The notes under the pieces: model-generated | Databases searched by the model: none | What the model saw: only the letters and a program-made list of their open reading frames with translations | What the model was told of the DNA's origin: nothing | NCBI GenBank assembly: GCA_011050615.1 | Contig: DRFJ01000014.1 | Location: 1-64,000 of the forward strand | DNA length: 64,000 nt | Reading direction: 5' to 3' | DNA from: Bacteroidota bacterium | GTDB taxonomy: Bacteria; Bacteroidota; Bacteroidia; Bacteroidales; VadinHA17 | In this document: positions 26,321-33,986 of the stretch, in pieces | Layout of the letters: every line of letters starts with the position of its first letter | Position numbering within the stretch: position 1 is the stretch's first letter | Translations under genes and position numbers: made by a program

Positions 26321-29020
26321 TTACTTTTCCTTTGCCAGTTTTTCTTCCTCTTTCTTTTCGATGAATGTCCTGCCTTCTTTAATCCATTTTTCCGCCGGTT
26401 TGCCAAGCAGGTAGTGGTCAATGAACTGTTTTACTTTCAATGAATAGTCGACCATGTTTTCCTTTTTCCTGAGTCCATGGTTTTCTCCCTCATAAACGAG
26501 CAGGATAAATGGTTTTTGCATTCTTCTCATAGTGGTAAACATTTCAATACCCTGGTGCCAGTCAACAGCACCATCCTGGTTTCCAAAGGTAACCAGGAGG
26601 GGAGTTGTAATACTGGCAGCATTGAACATGGGGCTGTTGGCCATATATTCGTCCATTATTCCCCACCATGGCTCCCTCAGCCTGCCCTGGGAGGTTTCAA
26701 ATATTTGCTGGTTCGGGCCACCGGTGTTCCAGTATATTTCGTTGTACATACTTATCATATTAATCAATGGCGCTCCTGCAATAGCCGCTGCAAACAGGTC
26801 GGTCCGGGTAATAATAAAGCTTGTCTGGTAGGCGCCCCAGCTGTGACCCATCAATGCAATTTTATCCCTGTCAATCATCCCTGTTTCGATGACTTTTTCA
26901 ACGGCAGGCACCACGCAGTCGGCTGCCGACTCGCCCGGGTGATTGGTCTTATATACTATATCTGGCTGGAAAACAAAGAACCCATCTGTGGTATAATTTG
27001 TGATATTATAGGCACTTTCAGGGCTCGGGCTTATGTACCTGTGTACTGATGTGGACCTTATCTCGTATATATAAACTATCATGGGATACTGTTTGCCTTC
27101 CTGGTAATTGGCAGGATAATGGAGTGCCCCCTGCAATTCCCTGCCGTCTTTATTGGTGAAATTTATGAGTTCGCTTTTTCCCCAGTAATAGTCTGACTGC
27201 TGGGGATTGGTATTTGTTATCTGTTCCTGTTTCCTGAAATTGCCCGCTGTAAGGAAAAGATCAGGCGAATCGGTATAGCTTTCCAAACGGTATAAGAGTT
27301 TATCTTCTTCTTTGGCTTTCCTCAGGCCTGAGATAAAATAATCATCATAGATAAGTTCACGTATTTTCATATCCGGGCTTATACGGTAAAAACCACTCTT
27401 CTTTGTCTTGTCTCCCCTGGCCGACAGGTAAAGGTCATCCTCATGTTTAAAATAGTTCTCTTCATAGTCAAGCCTCAGGGTTCTGAAAATGGTTTTATCT
27501 TTCCTTCCGTCTGTCAGTTTTTCAGCTTTAGCTGTGACAGGTGATACCTTCCATATATCGTATTCATCATAGATAAGCATATGACTGTCATTTTCGTACC
27601 AGCCGCCGGAACCGAAAGGAGGTTTTATTTCCCTTGGACTGTCATCCCTGGTATCCCACAGCTCTGTGTCTATCGATAAACTTATCACCCTGTTTTCATC
27701 TTTTTCGATATCGTAAACCCACCAGTTCTTATCCTTGAAATAGGGTATGAACTTGCCATCGGGTGATGAATTACCCAGACGTGTAAAATTCTCAATAATA
27801 ACTTTCTGTTCACCGGTGGAAGCATTTACTAAATAATGGTCATAATGCCCGAGCCTGAATGCAGGGCGGTAGGGGAGATCAGTGCTGATAATCACATTGC
27901 GGCCGTCTGCAGTGATATTGTATTCCCTGAATTCTTCATTGCTGATACGGTGAATCTTATTATCGTCCAGGTTCCATGAGCACAGGTAAACAAAATCCTT
28001 ATCGCTCCTTTCGTACATTTTTTCCTGCGCCGGTTTGATGGGATCATCTTTCCAGTGCCAGATATCGACATCGGGTATCTTCTCATCCTTTTTATCCTTA
28101 TCCTTTTTCTCTTTGACATTCCAGTCATAAATACCGAAATACAATATCTTCATGTCTTTTGAGAACCTTGGAGAAAATGTTTCCCTTACTCTCATATTTT
28201 GAGGGATGGCATCTGCATCCAGGGGCTTTAATTTTCTTATTTCCGGCTGCGTGTATATGTTGCGCACGGCAAAAACAATATGATTTTTTTCAACATAGCC
28301 TGTATCTGAAAATGATTTAAGAAAACTGAAGGCCTTACCTTCTTTTTCCCAGGTAAGGTCGGAATAGGTACTTGTATCTGTATCTATCATCCTTATGGAG
28401 TAATCCTCAAGGTTGAACAATTCCACACCATTCCCTTTCATTCCTTCAGCATCAATTATGTAGGCAAGGCGGTCTCCTTCCTTGTTCAGTCCGTATTCAG
28501 ATACGTTACCTATATTTTTTAAGCTGCCATTACCGAGATCATAAATATACATGTCAAAACTTTTACTTTCATCCCCGGCATAAGCACTCATTATGAGGTG
28601 TCTGTTGTCTTTGCTCAGATAAAATTTCCGGATGTCGTCAAAGGTTCTTTTTTTGCCATTTTCGAGGTTAAGCAACACCACCTTATTCTTTATCTTCTTT
28701 TTCTGCTCTTTCATTTTCTCTGTTTCTTCCTCGCTGTAACCCTTGCTTGCAGCCAGCCACCGTGAGTCTTCTGTAAAGGCAGGAGAGGAGCAAAGTCCGA
28801 GCCTGTATACAGTTTTCTTATCTGATGATACTACAAAAAGGGTATCATTGCCTTTGACGGGTGATATGGTATAGGAGATCCAGTTACCATCATCAGAGAT
28901 TGCATAGGATCCCAGGTTTTGCCATTGGTCATAGTCTTCGCGTGTAAGGTTTTTCTTCTGTGCACTAAGCTGAATTGATGTGGCAACAATCAAGAGGCAC
29001 AGGATTATGGTCTTTTTCAT
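26321..29020 (-). CDS. S9 family prolyl-oligopeptidase-like peptidase, exported
   Basis: 899 aa. Signal peptide ending near QLSAQ (residue 21), a long beta-propeller-like N-terminal region (about 30-640) and an alpha/beta-hydrolase domain. Triad by position: Ser727 in GHSWGAY, Asp816 in GNQDGAVDW, His848 in GENHG. Unlike the peptidase at 578-2809 no Glu-Glu dipeptide-binding motif is apparent, so endopeptidase or acylaminoacyl-type activity is as likely as dipeptidyl release. Monocistronic; probably periplasmic peptide scavenging. Confidence 0.88.
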   Translation of the reverse strand: MKKTIILCLLIVATSIQLSAQKKNLTREDYDQWQNLGSYAISDDGNWISYTISPVKGNDTLFVVSSDKKTVYRLGLCSSPAFTEDSRWLAASKGYSEEETEKMKEQKKKIKNKVVLLNLENGKKRTFDDIRKFYLSKDNRHLIMSAYAGDESKSFDMYIYDLGNGSLKNIGNVSEYGLNKEGDRLAYIIDAEGMKGNGVELFNLEDYSIRMIDTDTSTYSDLTWEKEGKAFSFLKSFSDTGYVEKNHIVFAVRNIYTQPEIRKLKPLDADAIPQNMRVRETFSPRFSKDMKILYFGIYDWNVKEKKDKDKKDEKIPDVDIWHWKDDPIKPAQEKMYERSDKDFVYLCSWNLDDNKIHRISNEEFREYNITADGRNVIISTDLPYRPAFRLGHYDHYLVNASTGEQKVIIENFTRLGNSSPDGKFIPYFKDKNWWVYDIEKDENRVISLSIDTELWDTRDDSPREIKPPFGSGGWYENDSHMLIYDEYDIWKVSPVTAKAEKLTDGRKDKTIFRTLRLDYEENYFKHEDDLYLSARGDKTKKSGFYRISPDMKIRELIYDDYFISGLRKAKEEDKLLYRLESYTDSPDLFLTAGNFRKQEQITNTNPQQSDYYWGKSELINFTNKDGRELQGALHYPANYQEGKQYPMIVYIYEIRSTSVHRYISPSPESAYNITNYTTDGFFVFQPDIVYKTNHPGESAADCVVPAVEKVIETGMIDRDKIALMGHSWGAYQTSFIITRTDLFAAAIAGAPLINMISMYNEIYWNTGGPNQQIFETSQGRLREPWWGIMDEYMANSPMFNAASITTPLLVTFGNQDGAVDWHQGIEMFTTMRRMQKPFILLVYEGENHGLRKKENMVDYSLKVKQFIDHYLLGKPAEKWIKEGRTFIEKKEEEKLAKEK

Positions 29021-29123
29021 AGCAGTTATGATTTGATTTTGTAATTAAGGCATAAATATACAGAATACTATTAATAGCCATTCCTGCTAACGCAGGAATC
29101 TGCCGCGCCTGTTCGAAAACATA

Positions 29124-29267
29124 TTACATTACCTCCAGAAACCCGGTCAACCGTATATCCGCGGACGAGGTACCCGGCATCAGATTGATCCTGTCTTTTT
29201 CCAGTACGAAGGCATGTTGATCATCGTCCCAGTAACGCAGTTCATCAGCAAGTAGATTTTTCTTTTT
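29124..29267 (-). pseudogene. C-terminal remnant of a GH3 beta-glucosidase-like gene
   Basis: A 47-codon open frame ending at TAA reads ADELRYWDDDQHAFVLEKD, then PGTSSADIRLTGFLEV. This matches the pattern of the fibronectin-III-like C-terminus of GH3 beta-glucosidases (a YW/FYD segment, then PG ... G.SS.DIRL.G). No start codon or upstream part remains; an in-frame stop sits at 29268-29270. It lies just downstream of tRNA-Ala. Confidence 0.5.
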
Positions 29268-29304
29268 TTAGACGCCCCAAATAAGCAAGCTCATTCGGGC
29301 GCCT

Positions 29305-29333
29305 CAAAAAACAAAAAACCCCCTGGCGGGGGT
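29305..29333 (-). terminator. Terminator of tRNA-Ala
   Basis: Minus strand stem ACCCCC/GGGGGT (29318-29333) with loop GCCA, followed by TTTTTTGTTTTTT. About 36 nt downstream of the tRNA. Confidence 0.8.
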
Positions 29334-29366
29334 GATTGTTTTCCGCTTGATCCTTGATCCTGCGGA

Positions 29367-29442
<76 letters not shown>

Positions 29443-29453
29443 GAAAAACACTG

Positions 29454-29484
29454 CAAAAATATATTAAAAATTATTATCTGCAAA
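29454..29484 (-). promoter_or_regulatory. Promoter of tRNA-Ala
   Basis: Minus strand TTTG (29481-29484), 19-nt spacer, TATTTTTG (29454-29461). Both boxes match the Bacteroidota consensus; transcription would begin a few bases before the tRNA. Confidence 0.75.
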
Positions 29485-29652
29485 GTGTGTTTTACTACAG
29501 GGTTAATTTTAACATTTATAGTGAGAAAGACATTTTAGGACGGATACAATTGACAAAAAGAAAATAATTTCGTATATTAATGGTAGTATTTTGTTAATTT
29601 TTTGAAAATATTCATATTAATATTTATTTTTAGGCTCTCAAAATCTGAAAAA

Positions 29653-30342
29653 ATGGAAATTAAGAAAAACGACAATGTAAATCTGGAAAAGCGTAAGGGT
29701 ATCTTTTTGCAGCTGGGACTGGTAATTGTTCTGTCAGTTTGCCTTATTGCTTTTGAATGGACAACAGGGACGCGTAAGGATAATGTTTTTGATGCAGGTG
29801 TCGATGAAGCGATTGAGGAAGATATGATCCCTATTACCGAGATGGACGAAATGCAACCTGAAACACCGCCTGAAGTACCGAAGGTGACCGAGATATTTGA
29901 GATAGTTGACGATAACGTTGCTATCGAAAATGAAATATTATTCGAAGATGACGAGGCTGATTTCGATGACGAGATTCAGATGTACGATTTCGAAGTAACC
30001 GAAGAAGAGGAAGAAGAGGAAGAGGAAATTTTCGTTGTTGTTGAAGATATGCCTACTTTCAGGGGCGGCGATGTGAACAAGTTCCGTGAATGGGTGCAGC
30101 AGAGAATAAAATATCCTCAGATAGCAGCCGAAAACGGCATACAGGGTAAGGTATTCATAATGTTTGTTGTCGAACCCGACGGTTCGGTCAGTAATGTTAC
30201 AATATTGAGAGGCGTTGACCCTGCACTCGACAATGAAGCCAAGAGAGTGGTTGAAAACTCACCCAAATGGTCCCCCGGAAAACAGAGGGGAGCACCCGTG
30301 CGTGTACGCTTTTCAATTACAGTTAACTTCCAGTTGCAGTAA
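29653..30342 (+). CDS. TonB-family energy transducer with acidic linker
   Basis: 229 aa from ATG 29653 (an in-frame TTG at 29602 is rejected because the membrane anchor then sits too far in). Structure: short basic cytoplasmic start, one membrane segment (about 18-36), a periplasmic linker very rich in Glu and Asp with a run of nine Glu, then the TonB C-terminal domain (about 130-229: YPQIAAENGIQGKVFIMFVV, VRFSITVNFQL). It would pass proton-motive energy to outer-membrane receptors; none is encoded in the window. The acidic rather than Pro/Lys-rich linker is unusual against enterobacterial TonB. Closed by the hairpin at 30363-30396. Confidence 0.88.
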   Translation: MEIKKNDNVNLEKRKGIFLQLGLVIVLSVCLIAFEWTTGTRKDNVFDAGVDEAIEEDMIPITEMDEMQPETPPEVPKVTEIFEIVDDNVAIENEILFEDDEADFDDEIQMYDFEVTEEEEEEEEEIFVVVEDMPTFRGGDVNKFREWVQQRIKYPQIAAENGIQGKVFIMFVVEPDGSVSNVTILRGVDPALDNEAKRVVENSPKWSPGKQRGAPVRVRFSITVNFQLQ

Positions 30343-30362
30343 GCTCTCATTAAGGATCTGAT

Positions 30363-30396
30363 AAGGCCGCCCTGATAATTGAGGCGGCTTTTTTTT
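30363..30396 (+). terminator. Rho-independent terminator after tonB
   Basis: Stem GCCGCC/GGCGGC (30366-30371 with 30383-30388) with an 11-nt loop, followed by eight T. Confidence 0.85.
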
Positions 30397-30450
30397 GAGG
30401 AAAATTATATTATCATATCTTTATCGCCTGTAAACCAATAAGTACTTAAT

Positions 30451-31623
30451 ATGAGAAAGGTAATTTTGTATTCCGTAATTATAACTGTCTTATTTGCATC
30501 CTGTTCCTCACCTAAGAAAAAGATGCAATCCGGCAATTATGACGCAGCTGTAACAAAGGCTGTTGAAAAAATCCGCAAAGACAGGAACGATACCAAAAAT
30601 ATTGACATCCTTGATCAGTCCTATAAAATAGTCCTCGAACAGGATAATGAAAGGATAAGATTACTGAAAATGGAAGGAAGACCCCAGAACTGGGATGAAA
30701 TATACCTGATTTATAAAAAAATGCACGACAGGCAATCCATGGTCAGGACAGTATTACCATTAAAATCGGGTAACCGTACAGTCGATTTTCCATATGTTGA
30801 TTATATGGATGAAATGATAACGGCAAAAAGCAAGGCAGCAGATTATTATTATGCCAATGGCCTGGAATTAATGAAGAACAAAACCAAAGAGTCATATCGC
30901 CAGGCAAATGCTGAATTCACAAGAGCAAAGGAATATGTAGGTGATTATGAGGGGATAGATCAGCTTATCGATGAGTCAAGATACCTCGGCATTAGCAGGG
31001 TTTTGGTTACTGTGGAAAACCGGTCAACGGTTAATTTCCCTCCTGAATTTGAGACCGACCTGCTTGCACTTGACCTGCCAAGACTCGATAATCCATGGGT
31101 TGAATACCATACAAGGCAGCTGGATGAAGAAACCGACTTTGATTATATCGTATCGGTTATTATAAAGTCAGTTGCAGTATCTCCCGATAATACCTTCCAG
31201 AAAGATACCCTGATAAAAAGGGAAATAGAGAATGGATTTCAATATGTCCTGGATGACAAGGGGAATGTGATGAAGGATACTCTCGGGAACGATATAAAAG
31301 TGAAAAAATACAAGAATGTGCAATGTGCCCTTATCGAAACAGTACAATCTAAAAAATGTATTATTGACGGTCAGGTTGAAATAGTAACGGTTAAGCCGGC
31401 AAAAGTATTAAAAAGCGATCCCCTGGTGGCGGATTCATTCTTTGAACATGTTTCAGCCAGGGCAATAGGTGACGAAGAAGCACTCGGCCCTGCCGAAATC
31501 GAAAAAATAAGAAGTGAACCAGTTCCCTTCCCTTCTGATATCGAAATGGTAATCCGATGCTCCGAGGCACTTAAAATGGGAATAAGAAGTGCGATGGAAC
31601 GAAACAGGAGGTTCATAATCTAA
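30451..31623 (+). CDS. Lipoprotein of unknown function
   Basis: 390 aa, lipobox FASC with acylated Cys18. The mature protein is mixed alpha/beta: a helical N-terminal half (about 30-180, TPR-like in feel) and a beta-rich C-terminal half (about 180-340) ending in a short helix. No domain recognised. It sits between tonB and hflX on the same strand with its own spacing of over 50 nt on each side, so operon membership is not indicated. Confidence 0.7.
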   Translation: MRKVILYSVIITVLFASCSSPKKKMQSGNYDAAVTKAVEKIRKDRNDTKNIDILDQSYKIVLEQDNERIRLLKMEGRPQNWDEIYLIYKKMHDRQSMVRTVLPLKSGNRTVDFPYVDYMDEMITAKSKAADYYYANGLELMKNKTKESYRQANAEFTRAKEYVGDYEGIDQLIDESRYLGISRVLVTVENRSTVNFPPEFETDLLALDLPRLDNPWVEYHTRQLDEETDFDYIVSVIIKSVAVSPDNTFQKDTLIKREIENGFQYVLDDKGNVMKDTLGNDIKVKKYKNVQCALIETVQSKKCIIDGQVEIVTVKPAKVLKSDPLVADSFFEHVSARAIGDEEALGPAEIEKIRSEPVPFPSDIEMVIRCSEALKMGIRSAMERNRRFII

Positions 31624-31679
31624 GAGATTATTGATCAATAATGTAACGCATTAATCTGCGGTCGTTTTGAATTGAATTT

Positions 31680-32882
31680 GTGAGTATGGGTAAAATGATT
31701 GAAACAGCAGGACAAACCGACCGTGCTATCCTTATTGGTGTAATACTTCCTCTGCAGAGTGAAGATGAGGTAGCTGATTACCTCGATGAACTGGCATTCC
31801 TGACCGATACAGCAGGAGCAGTGCCGGTGAAAACCTTTGTCCAGAAACTACCGGCACCCGATCCCAAAACTTTCGTAGGTTCAGGGAAAATACAAGAAAT
31901 TGAAACATTTGTCCGCGATAATGATATTAACCTGGCAATCTTCGATGAGGAACTGAGCCCTTCCCAGATGAGGAATATCGAAAAGGTCCTGAAGTGCAGG
32001 ATACTGGATCGCACTAATCTTATCCTCGATATATTTGCACGCAGGGCACGAACAGCGCATGCCAGGGTGCAGGTTGAACTGGCACAGTATGAATACCTGC
32101 TGCCGCGGCTTACAAGGATGTGGACACACCTTGAAAGACAGAAGGGCGGTATTGGTCTTAGAGGTCCCGGTGAAGCGGAAATAGAAACAGACCGGCGTAT
32201 AATACGCGATAAGATAACAAGGCTTAAACAACAGCTTCAAAAAATTGACAAACAGCGTACTGTCCAGCGGAAAAACAGATCGAAAATGGTTCAGGTGGCC
32301 CTTGTGGGATATACTAACGTTGGTAAGTCAACCATAATGAACATGCTGAGTAAGTCAGATGTTTTTGCTGAGAATAAACTGTTTGCCACCCTCGACACAA
32401 CAGTAAGGAAAGTGGTAATAAATAACCTCCCCTTCCTGCTGTCAGATACCGTAGGTTTTATAAGAAAACTGCCCCACGGGCTGATAGAGTCATTTAAATC
32501 AACACTCGATGAGGTGAGAGAAGCTGATATACTCTGTCATATTGTGGATATCTCACACCCCGGCTTTGAAGAACAGATCAGAATAGTAAATGAAACCCTG
32601 CATGAACTGAAAGCCGATAATAAGGATACAATTATTGTATTTAATAAAATAGATGCCTTCACTTATTCCAGGAAGGATGAGGATGACCTGACTGAAAGGG
32701 GAAGGGGGAATTATACCCTCGAAGAGCTGAGCCAGAGCTGGATGGCAGGGAATAAGGATGCCATTACAATATTTATTTCAGCAAAGGAAAAAACAAATAT
32801 CGAAGCCTTTAAGAATTTGCTGTACCAGGAAGTGAAAAAACTCCACGAGAAAATTTATCCGTACAATAATTTTTTGTATTAG
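31680..32882 (+). CDS. hflX: Ribosome-associated GTPase HflX
   Basis: 400 aa. The N-terminal HflX domain contains LDRTNLILDIFARRARTAHA and GGIGLRGPGE. The G domain has G1 GYTNVGKST, G3 DTVGF and G4 NKID. Family role: binds the 50S subunit and splits stalled or hibernating ribosomes. GTG at 31680 is given as start; ATG at 31686 or 31695 are equally possible and change only a few residues. The stop is followed at once by the palindrome at 32885-32922. Confidence 0.93.
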   Translation: MSMGKMIETAGQTDRAILIGVILPLQSEDEVADYLDELAFLTDTAGAVPVKTFVQKLPAPDPKTFVGSGKIQEIETFVRDNDINLAIFDEELSPSQMRNIEKVLKCRILDRTNLILDIFARRARTAHARVQVELAQYEYLLPRLTRMWTHLERQKGGIGLRGPGEAEIETDRRIIRDKITRLKQQLQKIDKQRTVQRKNRSKMVQVALVGYTNVGKSTIMNMLSKSDVFAENKLFATLDTTVRKVVINNLPFLLSDTVGFIRKLPHGLIESFKSTLDEVREADILCHIVDISHPGFEEQIRIVNETLHELKADNKDTIIVFNKIDAFTYSRKDEDDLTERGRGNYTLEELSQSWMAGNKDAITIFISAKEKTNIEAFKNLLYQEVKKLHEKIYPYNNFLY

Positions 32883-32884
32883 GT

Positions 32885-32922
32885 ATGGATAGAGACGCGA
32901 TATTAATCGCGTCTCTATCCAT
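32885..32922. repeat. 17-bp inverted repeat between hflX and asd
   Basis: Arms 32885-32901 and 32906-32922 are perfect reverse complements (core GAGACGCGAT/ATCGCGTCTC), 4-nt loop ATTA. The asd stop codon lies inside the right arm. No proper T-tract follows on either strand. The core resembles palindromic elements seen in many copies in other genomes (recollection). Only one copy was found in this window. Confidence 0.75.
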
Positions 32923-33895
32923 TAATAATTTCCGCTATCTGTACCGCATTCGTAGCCGCACCCTTGCGGATATTGTCAGTCACTATCCACATATTAAGTG
33001 CATTGTTGCAGGAATAATCTCTCCTGATGCGGCCGACAAAAACTTCATCTCTTCCCCTGACATCAACAGGCATTGGGTAAATATTTTGTCCGGGATCATC
33101 TCTCACAATCAGCCCCCTTGTTTGATTAAGCAGTTCCTTTACTTCAGTCAGGTCGAAATCTTTTTTGAATTCTGCATTAACCGATTCGGAATGACCTCCG
33201 GTGACAGGTACTCTTACCGCTGTTGCTGTTACCTGTATGCTGTTATCGCCGAGTATTTTCCTTGTCTCATTAAGCAGTTTCATCTCCTCCCGGGTGTAAG
33301 CGTTGTCAAGGAAGGTATCACAGTGCGGCAAACAATTCATGAATATGGGATGAGGGTAGGCCATATCCCCCTGTATGCCCCTTATCTCATTATCCAGCTG
33401 TTCAAGTGCTTTTTTCCCTGTTCCCGTGACCGACTGGTAAGTTGATATCACCATGCGCTTTATTCCGTAAGCCCGGTGCAGTGGCGCCATAACCATCAAC
33501 AATTGTATGGTGGAACAATTGGGATTAGCTATTATCCTGTGTTCCCTCCCTATGTCTCCGGTATTTATTTCAGGAACAATAAGCGGTACATCCTCATTCA
33601 TCCTCCAGGCAGAAGAATTGTCTATGACATGAGTGCCCTTTTTGGCAAACTCGGGAGCCCATTCAAGTGATAAAGCACTTCCTGCGGAAAAAAGTGCCAG
33701 ATCAGGGCTTTGCTTAAGCGCTTCAGTAATACTTATAATCTTATGCCTGCTGCCCCTGAAGATAATTTCTTTCCCGACAGATTTCCCAGATGCCACCGGT
33801 AAAAGTATTTCCACAGGAAAATTTCGCTCTTCCAGTATTTCAAGCATTGCCCTGCCAACCATCCCGCTTACACCAACAACGGCAACTTTCTTCAT
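32915..33895 (-). CDS. asd: Aspartate-semialdehyde dehydrogenase
   Basis: Reduces aspartyl phosphate to the semialdehyde that feeds lysine/diaminopimelate, threonine and methionine. 326 aa: NADP-binding VGVSGMVGRAML, catalytic Cys127 in NPNCSTIQ, QSVTGTGKKALEQL and the His-containing GHSESVNAEF. Start ATG 33895. Alone on the minus strand; the stop lies in an inverted repeat shared with hflX. Confidence 0.96.
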   Translation of the reverse strand: MKKVAVVGVSGMVGRAMLEILEERNFPVEILLPVASGKSVGKEIIFRGSRHKIISITEALKQSPDLALFSAGSALSLEWAPEFAKKGTHVIDNSSAWRMNEDVPLIVPEINTGDIGREHRIIANPNCSTIQLLMVMAPLHRAYGIKRMVISTYQSVTGTGKKALEQLDNEIRGIQGDMAYPHPIFMNCLPHCDTFLDNAYTREEMKLLNETRKILGDNSIQVTATAVRVPVTGGHSESVNAEFKKDFDLTEVKELLNQTRGLIVRDDPGQNIYPMPVDVRGRDEVFVGRIRRDYSCNNALNMWIVTDNIRKGAATNAVQIAEIING

Positions 33896-33986
33896 AAACT
33901 TTTTTGTTTTTTTGAGATTTATTACAGAAATTTATAAGACTAATGTTGTAAAGATAGTTTTTTAGCCACTATCATCAATTCGCTGC

